NCBI GenBank assembly: GCA_005019695.1
Contig: RXID01004904.1
Span: forward strand, 248,664 to 312,663
Origin: Trichopus zeylanicus subsp. travancoricus
Taxonomy: Eukaryota; Streptophyta; Magnoliopsida; Dioscoreales; Dioscoreaceae
Direction of reading: 5' to 3'
Length of the DNA stretch: 64,000 nucleotides
Part shown: positions 25,901 to 38,992 of the stretch, one piece after another
Position numbering within the stretch: the stretch's first letter is position 1
How the letters are laid out: each line of letters opens with the position of its first letter
The notes under the pieces: model-generated
Database searches by the model: none
The model's input: the letters and a program-made list of their open reading frames with translations, nothing else
What the model was told of the DNA's origin: nothing
Translations under genes and position numbers: made by a program

Positions 25901-28778
25901 CCCCTTCTTTTGACTCCCAATGATCCAAAACAATATCTGCCTTACCAGTAAATACTCCATATAACATAACCATTGTATGGAGATTACCTGAATGTTCTAT
26001 TTCTTGTTTCACATAATCAGTTGACAAGAGGAGTGTGTAGTCATGAAACTAAACAAAATACGCCTAAGGTGGCTTCTTAAAGACCTACAAAGTTCAAACA
26101 CAATGTTATTTAATGGCTTATGTTTGTGTTAAGGCATCTTTGATTACGATATAGTTTCGGGACAATACTACTGGTGCTGGTCACTATGGCAATATGTTTC
26201 ACCCTTTTACTGTAGCAAGTGAATTTGCTTTCCTATAGCATTCAAGTTAAGCAGTGAATTCAGGCAAACCATCAGAACTTTCTTTTTCTTCGTTGTTTTA
26301 ACTGCTGTCATAATGTTGTGTTCCTCTTTATATATACAAGCAGGCATTCAATCAACCGCAACAGCTGACTGAACTGGGGAGTATTCTTGAAGTTGCTATC
26401 AAGGAAGCAACTAGTGAAATCATTAATCTGAAGGATAAACTTAATGATTTGGATAGTAAAGTTGGTGATGGGGACTGTGGATCCACTGTGAGTTTCTTTC
26501 AAGCAAGCTTCAAGGCTCATGATTCATTTTGCTAGCATGTCACCAGGTTATATACTTTCTTTGTCTTTGTATTTTTCAACAGATGTCAAGAGGTGCAAAG
26601 GCAATTCTTGATGACATGAAGAAATGGTAAAATTGCTTTAGATTTTTATAAATTTATCTCTTTAATCTTCTTCTGATTTACTGCTTACGATATTATGTAA
26701 TGTAATGCATGCTATCATTTGCGTAAGTCATATTGCCCTGTTGGTACTGATAACAGCATATCGTCCCAGTGTCTGCATTTCTCATCAAACTCGTGTATAT
26801 CTGTAATGAATCAGCGATCTGTATTCACTTTCAATTTCAACCTGCAACTCCGCTTTCGTTAGGGAGTAATGCGATTCAGCACTTACTGGCTAAGAGTTTG
26901 TGGTCGGCATCAGCAAGAAACCTATGTTTCAAATTAATGCAATGAAAAATTGTCGAAAAAATTTGATTTCCCATTTCCCAACCAACAATAGTACCTGGTG
27001 GATTTTCTCTTGCAGCCGTTTAGCCAATCATTCAAGTCAATGGGACTAAAACCATTCGTTTACATCATGTTTGATAGTGAATGAGTTTAAATCCCATTCG
27101 TTTGCATGAATTGTTAACACTAAATGCAATTGACTTGTGGATTCTTTTAAATATCTGACATGCCCTAGGCTGCTTATGACCTAAAATGCCCTAGGTTGGA
27201 AATGCTTGGTCATATCTTACAATTTAACTGCATGACTCATTAAGTAATTGTTTCGATACTTTGGAAAAAATTTCTTAAGAATTTTTTTCCATAGGATTTG
27301 GAGTGGCACGCAACCCTACTTTCTATAAAAGATCCTATGCTTAATGAGAAGAGGTGATTAATGATGGGGAGAAGCTAGCATGCTAGGTCCATTCTATAAG
27401 AAAACTAAAGAGGTTGAACCTTTTTTTATTTTCCTATTGAATCTCATGATTCTAATGGAACTTTAGACTTTCAAAATTTGGTGCCGAACACCTTCATAGG
27501 AAAATATTCCTATGAAGAAAATAAAATCCTATGGAACCCCCAATTACTATGGAATCTGGGGAATCCACACGGGCTCTAAAAGCAGGTGTTCTGGAGGTGA
27601 GAGACAAGTGCTTGCAGTTGGCAAAACCTTGTTAAGGGGAACACATGTTAGATGCTCATAGGACTTGTAAGAGAGAAATGCTATATCTAAGGCTGCGTTT
27701 TTTTGTTTATTATTTAAGTTGTGTTAACTGTCAAGGTGTTCTCTGTCAGGAATATAGATTAGTTATTAATGGGTTTATGCTTTTAAAATCTTTGGTATGT
27801 GTAATCAGATATTTCCATTTTCCAGTTACCCTCTTAATGATCCTGTGGAGACTGTGAATGAAATTGGGACAACCATCAGAAGGGTGATGGGAGGAACGAG
27901 CGGGAACTTGTACAGTAATCTTTTCTTGTCATTTTACTAAACACATTCTATTCTTATTGTCCTATTGGCTGCCATTTACATCAAATAGGTTTTGTTGAAA
28001 AACTTATCATTTTTATTAATTTTTAATGGGTCTTATTTTTTGTCCAGATATGAAATATTCTGCAAGGCTGCTTATGCTAGCTTAAAGGGAAATGCTACTG
28101 TCACAGCAAAACAATGTGAGATGATATACGACATGTGTGTTGCAGTAATATTGTGCATCAGTGGTTGGTTTTGAAATGAAATTTTGTTTCTTGTCCAGGG
28201 GCCGGTGCTTTTGAAGCATCCATCGCAGCAGTTAGTAAATATGGCGGTGCCCAGGAAGGCTATCGCACAATGCTTGATGCACTTATTCCTGCATCAAGGG
28301 TGCTAAAAGAGGTAAGCAGCTACTTGTTGAGCTTGCCGTCTGAACTGGCATGACGAACTCTGGTTTTCATAAGCAGAGGCTGGAAGCGGGGGATGATCCT
28401 GTGACTGCCTTTGTCCTTTCATCTGAAGCTGCCACATCTGGGGCAGAATCAACTACTACAATGCTTCCTCAAGTAAGTAACAAATGTAGTCAGTGGCAGA
28501 TTAGGTTCTAAGCATGACAACTGACTCTTATTTTTTCTCTGGCGAATTCTGATTTAGTCACACACTAACCATCAGGCTTGTCTTATTAGCAGGTATTTCT
28601 GACTATTTTGATATCGTTGAGATTTCAAATTCATCGTGGTTTACAAATGCAGGCTGGCAGGTCCTCTTATGTATCAGGGGATATCCTTTCTTCTGTTCCA
28701 GACCCTGGGGCTATTGCTGCAGCTTCATGGTACAGAGCAGCAGCTCTTGCTGTCATGAATAGGCTGAAAACCTCGTAG
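19916..28778 (+). CDS. DAK: Dihydroxyacetone kinase (DhaK–DhaL fusion)
   Basis: Twenty predicted exons join without a break into 595 aa. They are 19916–19955, 20138–20211, 20295–20358, 20785–20897, 20970–21017, 21210–21281, 21364–21453, 22304–22477, 22652–22735, 24272–24327, 24700–24830, 24904–24996, 25590–25663, 26344–26487, 26583–26626, 27826–27909, 28048–28115, 28199–28311, 28377–28472 and 28653–28778. The DhaK half (about 1–350) has GGGSGHEPAHAG at 60–71 and GLGIHAEPG around His226, the histidine that binds the dihydroxyacetone carbonyl in the family. The DhaL half (about 372–595) has the metal/ATP-binding VGDGDCGST (411–419). Family members phosphorylate dihydroxyacetone with ATP; some eukaryotic homologues also cleave FAD to cyclic FMN. 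The protein has no obvious targeting peptide, so it is probably cytosolic. Exon 13 has two in-phase donors (25654 and 25663). Intron 9 (1.5 kb) and intron 15 (1.2 kb) are the longest. The locus looks functional. Confidence 0.95.
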
Positions 28779-29489
28779 AAACACTGCTAGTTGTGGTCTC
28801 CTCATTTTACCCTTCCCCAATGCCTAATAGAGTGATTCTTCCCAATTTCTCCTCTACTTTTTTTATTTTTGTTTTTTTACTTAGTAGTTTTCGTGCACAA
28901 GCCGGGAAAGCGTGTTGCAGCCTATTCTCTTTGTTTTAAGTGATGGGTAGAGCACAACTTTCATAACTCTAAAATAGAAATATCTTGTAACGATAAAGCG
29001 CAGCATCCTTTGGTCTATTTTGAGCATTTGCTCTTGCAGAAAGAGTTTGCTCGACTGTGTTTTTGCAACGTTCTTAGTAATTATTCAATAGAATGAGATG
29101 CACTGGACTGGGGACTGGTTCTAAAGGCTGCCAATATTTCCCGTGTGTGGGTCACTGAATCCGAGGACGAAGGCTACAAAAAGAATGAGGATGATGCTCG
29201 ATTCTTGAAAAGACCATGGTATTGGGAATAGCTGGTCTTGGACTAGGATTAAAATTATAAAGAAAAGTCTAAGAAAAAAAATCCCATTTCAGCATTGGGA
29301 GCCATGTAATATATGTAATACAGTTTTCGCCGCTCGTACTCAAAATCCCGAAGCAATTTTCTTTAAATAAATGGAAAAGGAAAACTTTGAGGCGATGTGA
29401 ATCGTACAGCGCATCTCCACTTATTCTCAACGGCTGACTTTCCACCTCTAAACCGCTGTTACCAAAATCAAAGCAGCCCATCTCTCCTT
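28779..29489. other. 3' flank of DAK gene, no further gene seen
   Basis: T-rich DNA after the stop codon should carry the 3' UTR of the dihydroxyacetone kinase gene. A minus-strand open frame at 29269–29550 runs into the neighbouring LTR and shows no family resemblance. Confidence 0.6.
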
Positions 29490-29933
29490 TGTTGAATGTT
29501 GATGGATATTCACACAACACTACAACAAAAAAAAAAAAAGGGAAAAACATAAAATAAATACTTTATATATAATTTAGGTTTATAATTTTTAAATATTATT
29601 TGAATAGTGATTACAAAATATTTAGATATAATAACTATTTATATTATTTCAAATCTAGACGGATATATGCATCTTTAATTAGAACTCAAAACATATAATG
29701 AATTAGTATCAAGTTTTTCGAATTCTAAAACTAGTTGACACTATTGTATTTAACCAATAATAACTTCTTCTAGAAATGTCTCATTTATGCACCATTTATT
29801 TATGCAGAAACAAGACCCTTCAAACTTTTCAATGAATCATTACACTTTCCATTCTATTAAGAAATCAATGAGTTATACTTTTTTAAATGTATTCCTTTTG
29901 TGATGAATTAAAAAATTAAGTTTAGTTTCAGCA
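29490..29933 (-). repeat. 3' LTR of the old Copia
   Basis: It aligns over its length with 34181–34629 at roughly 75–80% by eye. The plus-strand left edge reads TGTTGAATGTTGATGG, matching TGCTAGAAGTTGATGG of the other LTR. Confidence 0.85.
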
Positions 29934-32900
29934 TTTCTCCATAAATTTGACTTTGTCATCATATCAAGCTATATTCTCATCTTCATAAAATCATGCTTTA
30001 GTGGTTTTGTAAAGATATATGTGACTTGATCAAGAGACTTCATATATCTCAACCCAATTTGCTTCTTTTCAATTCATTCATGAAGGAAATAAAATCTTGT
30101 ATCAATATACTTACTTCGATAATGAAAAATTGGATTTCTTGTAAATGCTAGAGTTGCCTTATTATCAATCATGATCTCTGTAGGTTCCTCTTGTGTCAAG
30201 TGAAGTTTTTTCAATAATATTTTTAGCCAAATAGTATGACATGTGCTTCATGTTGCAGCAACATACTCCGACTTATATGTAAAAAGTGTCGCTATAAGTT
30301 GCTTCTTAAAACACTAGAAAATTGGGTGATGTCCAAAGAAAAAAATAAAATCAGTAATACTCTTTCGATCATCAATATCTCCAATAAAATCACTATCACA
30401 GTATCCTTTGAGTTTAACATTTTTTGATAAAGAATAAAATAACTCATAATCAGGAGTACCTTTAAGATACCTTAAGATCCTTTTAGCTTGATGGAAGTGA
30501 GAATGTGAAAGACTCTCCATAAATCAGCTCATTACTCTAACGACAAAGAGAATGTCCAGCCTAATGCAAATCAAGTACTTTAGACTTCCTATTAGATTTT
30601 TGAATAATGTTGGATTTACCTTCCCCATAAAGAAATTTTTCTTTGAACGTTTTGCACCATATTCTATAAAAGTATTTATTGGATTACAATCCATCATATT
30701 AAATTTCTCCAACACCCTCCTTGTGTAGCTTTCTTGAGAAATAAAAACCCTATCTTCCATTTACTTGACATTTATACCCAAATTATAGGAGATAAGTCCC
30801 ATATCCATCATCTCGAACTCCTTTATCATAACTTTTTTGACGTCTTCAAACATTAGTGGAGAATTGCCAGTAAAGATAAGATCATCAACATAAATACAAA
30901 TATAGAACAATCCTTCATTTTGTTTTATCACATAAAAATATATGTTCGTTCATACACCTATCATACACTTAGTGAAGCCATTCTTTTGAAAGTGCTTATC
31001 AATTGAGTCATACCATGCACAGAAAGCTTGCTTTAAGCCATACAAGGCTTTCTTCAACTTTAACACTTTATCTTCATGCCCTTTGATAACATATCCCATC
31101 GGTCGTTCAATGTATACTTTCTCTTCAAAAACACTATTGAGGAAGGCTGATTTGACATTCATTTGATTGATCCTCCAATGATTGTGAGATGCAAAAGAGA
31201 TAAGCAAACGAACAATTTCCAAGTGGCCAACTAGAGCAAACACTTTTTATAATCAACACCTTGTTTTTGTTTGTATCCCTTTGCTACAAGTCATGCTTTA
31301 TACTTCTCCACTTCTCCATTTACATTCGTCTTAGACTTGAATACCCATTTCACTCCAACTTGTGATCTTCTGCAAGTACTGCTAGCTCCCAAGTATCATT
31401 CTTCTTAATGGCTTGGATCTCTTCATTCATAGCTTGGATCTATTTTTTCTCCTTCATTGCTTCTTCAAAAGATAAGAGCTCATTATTAGCAAAAAAAACA
31501 AAATAAAGAAACATCATCTAACCTCTCAGTATTTTCATAAAGATCAACAAGACTCCAACATCTTTGTGGTCCTTCACTTGAGCTTATGGAAGGTGAAGAT
31601 GAAGATGAAGATGAAGCTTGAGAGATTACAAATGGTGATGCTAGTGGAGTGGCCTAATTATGCTCTTCATGATTTGTGTCTTCTTTATCTTGTTCAAAGT
31701 AGGGAAAAAAGTCATAAGATTCCTTCTCCTAAGAAGTTCAATCCCAAGTTCCTTCTTCATCAAACTCCACATCTCTATTGATCACAATTTTTTCTATACT
31801 TGGGTTGAATAACTTGTAGTCTTTGGAGCTTTCATCATAGCCAATCAAAAGAAATTTCTCACTCCTATCATCAAGCTTGGATCTTCCTTGGCCATGGATA
31901 TGTGCATAAGCAATTGATCCAAAGACCCCCTTAAGCGAGAAATGGTTGGTTTTAATTGATTCCATACTTTTTTATGGTGTCATGTTCTTTAAACTCTTAG
32001 TAGAAGAGACCTTTAAGTGAGAAATGTTTAGTTTTAATCCATTTCATGCTTCTTATGGTGTCATGTGCTTTAAACTTTTAGTATGTGCATAAGCAATTGT
32101 TTAAAAACCCTTAAGTAAGAAATGGTTGGTTTCAATCCACTTCATGCTTCTTATGGTGTCAAATGCTTTAAACTGCACATGCAATTGCCTCGGCCCAAAA
32201 CTCCTTGGGCATCTTCTTAGTCTTCAACATGGATAGTGCTATATTCAATATGGTTCAGTCCTTTCTCTCAGTAACGCTATTTTATTGTGGGGATCTAGGA
32301 ACTATTAAGAGATGTTGAATCCCATGAGCTTCATAATAGGTCTTGAATTTATTGGAGATGAACTCGCTACCTTTATCTGTCCTCAAAGCTTGAATTTGAT
32401 GGTCACTTTTTTTTCTCCATATGTGCTTTGAATTTCTTGAATGATTCAAAAGCTTCAAATTTGTTCTTCAAGAAATACATTTATGTTTTTCTACTATAGT
32501 CATCAATAAAAAACAAGAAGTAAGAATTTTTACCATATGTAAGAGGCTTGATTGGACCACATACATCCACATAAACAAGTTGAAGTGGATGGGAGGCCCT
32601 TGAAGAAGATTGTTTAGGAAAACTTTTTCTTGGATGTTTGCCAAGTAAGCAAAACTTCACATAATTAATTCGGATGATCAATCTTTGGTATGCCTAACAT
32701 CATGTTCTTTTCATGCAAGTCCTTGAGTCCTCCAAAGTTCAAATGACCACGCCTCTTTTGTCATTTCCAAGTTGGATCTTCTACATAGCTCTTCAAACAT
32801 ATGGCTTCCACAATTTGAAAATTTAATAAGAACATTCGGTTCTTTGTCATTCCCACCTTAGCAATGAGATGATTAGTTCAGTCTCTCAACCATAGAATAT

Positions 32901-34180
32901 TCTCCTCCACATAGATCTTATAACCATTAGTCTTTAGAAGTTGTCCCAAACTTAAAATATTGCTCTTCAACTTTGGAATGTAATAAACATTAAGAAGCAT
33001 CTTATGGTTCTCATTTTTTAATTGTAATAAAGTCATACCTTTGCCTTTGATTTCCACATCAGAATTGTCACCAAATCACTTGGCCATAGATATTGGTGTT
33101 AAGATTCACAAACTTGCTTTGATCTCCAATCATGTGGTTGCTAGTGCCATTGTCAAGGTGCCATTTATTGCTCTTCAAATCTTTAGCACCTTCTTTATAA
33201 GCAAGTAATAATGCTTCCTCTTTTTCATTGCATTCAACTAGACTTCCAAGAGAAATGGCTAAATTTGTCACAAGCATAGCATTCCATATTTTGCTTGTCA
33301 TATCTTCTCTTGTAATGACTTCTGCTTCTTCCTCTTCCACGACCTTCTATTGATGTTTGGCTTCTATTATCATTAGGAGAATTTTGCACATCTCCTATTC
33401 TTCTTTGACCAACATCTCGTCCTCGACCAACATCTCGTCCTCGCCCACAAGCTCTTTCATGGGATTGATGTCTTTCACCTTTGACATCTCCTTTATTCTT
33501 GAAAGAGAACCTTACTTGTAAAACTTACTCTGCATCTTCTTATTTGTCTCTATTCAACCTTTCTTTATATGCATTTAGAAAATCATTCAATTGATCAATA
33601 GTCATGGTCTCTAAGTCCTTAGACTGCTCAATAGCCACATCACATGCTCAAATTTGGAGTTGAGCGATCATAAGATTTTCTCCACTATACGAACATCTTG
33701 AAGATCTTCACCAAGTCTCTTTATTTGATTGACAACCACTAACACCCGTGAGAAGTAATATGAGATAGACTCCTTATATTTCATAAGAAGCTTTTCAAAC
33801 TCAGCTTTTAGAATTTAAAGACGTACCTTCTTCGCTTTATCAACTTCTTTGAAAGAGTTTTCAAGAATCTCTCATACTTATTTAGCTTTTGTTGCAATAG
33901 TAATTTTCTCAAACATATCATCATCCAAACCTTGATTGATGATTGTGAGAGTGCATTGATCTCTCTTTCTCTCCTTCTCCAAAGCTTCCTTTTGGATTTA
34001 ATTCAAGGCAATCTTATTTGGAGTCTCTTCATAGCCTTTGCTCACAACATCCCATACACATTGAGAATCAAGGATGATCTTCATCCGGATTGTTCAATTA
34101 TTAAATTTTTTTTTGGAGAGGTGTAGGTATTGGAAGGAAAGTAAAGTACTTTTCGAAGCCATTATGACTCTGATGTCACT

Positions 34181-34629
34181 TGCTAGAAGTTGATGGGACA
34201 CAGATAACATTCAAACAAAAAATAAGTTGGAGAAGTTGTAGAAAAAATACTTTATACATAATTTGGGTTTACAATTTTTAAATATTATTTTAGTGGTGAT
34301 TACAAAATACCTAGATACAATAACTATTTATACTACTTTAATTTTAGATGGATACATACAACTTTAATCAGAACTTAAAACATATAATAAATTAGTATTA
34401 ACTTTTTCAAATTCTGAAACTATTTGAAGTTATTTTATTTAACTGATAATAACTTTTTGAAAAAATTCTGATTCATACATCATTTATTTTTATAAAAATT
34501 AGACTCTTTAAATTTTTCAAGGAGTTATTACAGTTTCCAATTCACAAAGGAATGAATGAGTTTTTTTTAAAATTCACACCCTTTATTTTCTTTTGTTGTA
34601 AACTAAAAGATCAAATTTATGTTCCAACA
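34181..34629 (-). repeat. 5' LTR of the old Copia
   Basis: On the minus strand it begins TGTTGGAACATAAA and ends in CA directly before the primer-binding site, as plant Copia LTRs do. Confidence 0.85.
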
Positions 34630-34832
34630 CCTCTCGTGTCACGCCATTAGGAACAGATCAGAACAGAAAGAGAGCCTCGAAGGAGAAGAGGAAATGGAGC
34701 TTCCTCTCCCAATCCGTGCTGACGAGAGACTTCACTTGCTGGAATTCTTCATCTACTTCTCCTAGGCATTATGCCGTCTCTGACATTCCACCTCGAAATT
34801 TAAAATCTAGAAGTATTTCTACAAAACTCTAA

Positions 34833-35055
34833 GGGCCTATTTGGTTTAGGGTCAGGACCGGGTCAGCATTTTTTTAAATTTTTTTTTATCTTGTGAAATT
34901 AATATTTATTAGTTTATATTATTATTAAATTAAATTATTATAAAAAATTAAATAGTTTTTTGAGCTTTAAATTATTAAAATCTTAATTTTAATAAAAAAA
35001 TATTAATTTATAAAAATAATTCATTAGTCTTGATCTTAAACTTTAACATGTATCC
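34833..35055. mobile_element. MITE in the cyclin-J18 pseudogene, Tourist-like
   Basis: The insert begins GGGCCTATTTGGTTTAGGG and ends near GTATCC, and is flanked on both sides by TAA. Inner terminal motifs GTTTAGGGTCAGGAC and GTCTTGATCTTAAAC are inverted copies matching at 12 of 15 positions. Its 223-bp size, AT-rich interior and TAA flanks fit a PIF/Harbinger-type miniature element. It separates the first two coding blocks of the cyclin pseudogene. Confidence 0.55.
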
Positions 35056-37296
35056 TAAGCTATTTCCCCCTTATCCAGCAACTCCGTCTCCCCCGCATCG
35101 CCAAGTACACGGCTCTCTCCTTCCTCGCCGATCGCTTTTTCCGCTCTCTACCCAGGTTTGATCTTCCGTTTGTCCTTTGATTAATGCCGTTGGCCATTTC
35201 TGGGCTGTGATTTGGTAATAAACAAAAGTTCAGGTTTTTGAATCGGAGCAACTCCAATTGGCTCTTGAACCCTCTAGGGAGAGCAATCTCCAGCTCTTCT
35301 CCCTCGTATCAGTCTGGATTCCAAGCAAAGTGGGTTCATTTTCCCAATTTTATACCCAAATCACTCATTCGTATTTTTGCCCCTTTTTACTAAATTCCTC
35401 CTGATTTTATTTAGTTACGTGGAGTGGTTGATTTAGATACACGATGGTCGCTCACTTTCGGTAGAGAGCTTAAAGTCTTTGGGCAACGAGCTTACCGTGG
35501 ATCAGCATTTCACCACCAGGGATTTTGCAGAAGCTGCGAGCTGATATCAATTTTCATCTTTGAGATTGTTGTTCTTTAGAATTTTATTTTTTTTCCTGGA
35601 ATTGATTGATTTTTAGTTGTTATGTTCAGGAGCAGGTGTTCATGGAGGTATGCTTGTCTTCCGTTGAGCAACTCCATATACATATGTTTTTTTGAGCAAA
35701 GTGGGATTTATCATTATATTTTATTTTATTTTTTTGGGGAGTTGGGGGGGAGGAGTGACGGTGTGATTGATGAAATTGAGTGTTCTTAATTGTTGCCATT
35801 TGGTGTTGGAACTTGGGAGATTGCTGGTTGCTTCCTTGAGGACCTCAGGTTACTATTTGAACTTCGAAAATGAACTCAGGATTTATGTGTCTTCAATGTT
35901 TATTGGTTTAGAAATTTGGAATATTTTTCAAACTCAACGGAATTTTTTATAGCTGGAGTTCCTTGTAAGTGATACACTTTGTTATGGTTGGCTCTCATGC
36001 ATATTTGTGAGCATTCATCTCTGCATGGAGATCATGGATCTGCTCCATGAATCTGAAGAGACTGCAATGATTTTCACCTCTCCTTGAGCTTCTGCAGCAT
36101 CAATACTTGTGCCCCCCTCAACATTTGTTCATTTGTACAAGTATAAGAAAGTTCTCTTTTTTTTTTTTTTTTTTCCTTTTTATGAGACCAAGTCATTTGC
36201 TTGCATTTGCTTTGCAGGCAGCCGCATATGTTCTCTCCCCTCTTCAGCAACAATGGGAGTTTCTTGTTCTTCCTGGCTAAGGTCTATATTGTGATTTACA
36301 GCGTAAAATTTATAAATCATCTTATTTTTAAATAATATAAAAAATAAAAAATAATATAAGATAAAATTTTAAAAAAACATAACGATATATATAATTCATT
36401 CAAAATCGGATTGTGTCCTTACAATCATTTATAAGAAAAGTTTTATTTTTTCTTATTTAATTGAACTCTTTATCAAGTCTTAATAATGTTACTATTTATA
36501 TAAAGAATTTCTAAAAGAATACCATGAGACTAACGAGAAGTACGGAAAAGTCTTACACACGAGATTCAATATATTCTTTCTCCTTCTCTCTATGTATTAC
36601 TAAAGTTCTATTTTGATTACAATATTTAACATTACATAGTAGGTATTTAAAATCAGATATAAATCTAAATCAAATTTTAAATTTTAATTTTAACTCAAAC
36701 TACAATTTAAGTCTAAAATATTCAAATTTAATAATTTCCATCTTGACTTGAATTCGAGCGTGTTATCATCACCATTACAATACTTAATAAGGATAATTAC
36801 CTATAACTCCTGTAATTAGCCTTAATTACCTACAACCCCCGTAATTTCCGGAATTACTCACACCTCCCATTTCTCAAAATATTTACCTACACCCCTGATT
36901 GTTATTTAATCAAATTTTTCCCAAAAAATTTCGATTTTACCCTCGGTTATTTTACAATAAAACCCCTAAAAACATATTTTTTATTATTTAACATCCCGAA
37001 ATTCGATTTTTTGCAAATAATACCCCGAAATTATTCCGATTTACAGAAAAGTCCCTGAAATTATTGCGACGGCAGCGAGGGTGGCGGCGACGCCGGAGGT
37101 CAGCGGCGGGAGCGGAGGTCGAGGCTGGCGCGCCCGCGTGCCAGGGACGGAGGCCGAGGCCGGCGCGCGGGCGCAGACGGCCAAGGCCGAGGCCGTCCAC
37201 GCTCGCATGCCGAGGCCAGGGCCGAGGCCGTCCGTGCCCGCTGCCGGCGCGACGGCAGGCCAGCCTCGGCCTCGGGCTCGACACGTGGGCACGGAC

Positions 37297-37492
37297 TGTT
37301 AGAGTTTGACCGATTCTTTCCAGATTTTCTGTTATGGTTTATTATGAAGTAGTTGAGATTTTCTTATTCTAGTGATTATTTTCTCCTATCTTTTAGATTC
37401 CATGATTTATGCTTCGTATTGCCTATAAAAAGGCCACATTAGTATTGAATAAAGTGAATTCAGTTGTTTTCACTTCTCTTGTATAATTAACA
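37297..37492 (+). repeat. 5' LTR of nested Copia
   Basis: It starts TGTTAGAGTTTG and ends TAATTAACA. The match to the right LTR is about 95% by count. TATAAAAAGG at about 37424 looks like the TATA box. Confidence 0.95.
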
Positions 37493-37780
37493 GTGGTATC
37501 AGAGCGAGGTTGACAAAAACATAAGAGAGCAGCAGTTAACAGATAACTGGCTTCTTCCGACTGTTTTGTACAACCCGCGATTCCGTGCTTTCATGGTCAT
37601 TATGATCACTGGAGTATGCTTATGGAGAAATTTTTGAGGTCCAAGGAGTATTGGCATGTTGTTGAATTTGGAGTAGCAGAACCAGCAGCAGGAGTTATAG
37701 AAACGACAGATTTTGAAGCTTTGAAGTTGATAGATCTTAAGGCCAAGAACTATATTTTCTAAGCAATTGATCGAGCAACT

Positions 37781-38992
37781 TTGGAGATAATTCTTTGCAA
37801 AGATACCTCCAAACAAATTTGGGATTCCATGAAGAAAAAGTACCAAAGGAATGCCAAAGAAAAGCGGGTGCAGCTCCAAGGACTTCGCACGGAATTTGAG
37901 ACTTTATGTATGAAGTCAGGTGAGTCGGTTGCAGAATTTTTTGCAAAAACGATGACTATTGCCAACAAAATGAGGATCCATGGAGAGAAAATGGAGGACG
38001 TCACCATTATAGAGGAGATTCTTCGATCAATGACACCAAAATTTAATTTTGTTGTATGCTCTATTAAAGAATCCAAAGATATTGATGCACTAACAATTGA
38101 TGAGTTGCAGAGCTCTTTGCTAGTTCATGAGCAAAAAATTTTCCAGCAGGAAAAAAAGGAACAAGCACTGAAAGCCTCAATAGAAAATCATTCGACAACA
38201 AGAGGAGGCCGCGGAAGAGGACGAGACCGAGGTAGAGGAAGAGGAAGCAGTGATCACAGCAACCAACGACAACATCAACATCAAGCAAATCAATTTCATG
38301 AAAGAGGAAGAGGACGTGGAGGCTTTCACTCAACAAATTATAGGCCAAAGTCAGCAGACAAGTCAAATGTTGAGTGCTACCATTGTCATAGGTATGGTCA
38401 CTATCAATCAGAATGTCGAACAAATTTAGATAAACAAAATGGAGAAGTATCTAACTTTGCAAAAAAGGAAGAAGAGGTGTCCCTTTTGATGGTATGTCAT
38501 GTGGATGAAGAAACTCAACAAAACTTGTGGTATTTAGACACTGGTTGCAGCAATCACATGTGTGGAGATAAGAAGGCATTTGCTGACCTAGACGAATCCT
38601 TTTGCACTACTGTCAAGTTTGGTGACAACACCACCAGACCAGTTATGGGAAAAGGAAAGGTTACTCTTCAAACAAGAAATAACTCTGTTCATACTATTTC
38701 AAATGTTCTTTTTGTCCCAGATTTAAAGACCAACTTGCTTAGTATGGGTCAGCTTCAAGAGAAGAGGTATGAGATCTCTATTAAAGATGGGACATGCCAA
38801 ATTCAAGATCCAAAGTTGGGCTTGATTGCTCAAGTTAAAATGACAGCTAATCGAATGTTTTCACTTTATATCCATAGTACTACTAATTCATGTTTCTTAG
38901 TAAAGTTGAAAGATACAGCGTGGTTGTGGCATTTTCGCTATAGTCACTTAAATTTTGGTGACTTGAAGACACTCCAACAAAGAAGATGGTGA
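37781..38992 (+). pseudogene. gag–protease remnant of nested Copia
   Basis: A 403-codon open stretch covers the gag core, an RGRGRD-rich basic segment, the zinc knuckle, the aspartic protease motif DTGCSNHM and the start of the pre-integrase region. The same frame continues upstream to about 37560 but is cut by a TAA at 37760–37762. A frameshift near 38985 ends it. Retroelement gag packages the element RNA and the protease matures the polyprotein; this copy can make neither in full. Confidence 0.85.

Larger units (their letters stand above)
29490..34629 (-). mobile_element. Old full-length Copia retrotransposon, decayed
   Basis: The element lies on the minus strand between LTRs at 29490–29933 and 34181–34629. 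A primer-binding site resembling initiator tRNA-Met (reverse complement of ACTCTGATGTCA) adjoins the upstream LTR at about 34166–34180. A purine-rich tract (ATGGAGAAA) adjoins the downstream LTR. Read on the minus strand, remnants come in Copia order: gag/zinc-knuckle-like DNA (about 34100–33300), protease with WHLDNGTSNHM (near 33160), integrase (about 32700–31750), reverse transcriptase (about 31250–30770) and RNase H (about 30520–30240). Every domain is broken by stops and frameshifts. The LTRs differ at many positions, so the insertion is old. No clear 5-bp target duplication remains. Confidence 0.9.

Noticed and set aside
27240..27600. Possible miniature element in DAK intron 15
   Set aside because: Some inverted motifs around TCCTATGAAGAAAATAAAATC are seen, but ends and flanking repeats could not be defined.
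30236..30427. Plus-strand open frames inside the old Copia
   Set aside because: They are antisense to RNase H remnants on the minus strand and have no independent support.
37041..37309. Overlapping Arg/Gly/Pro-rich open frames on both strands in the GC core
   Set aside because: They arise because GC-rich repeats lack stop codons. All frames are open at once, the peptides are low-complexity, and the block is an arm of a transposon core.
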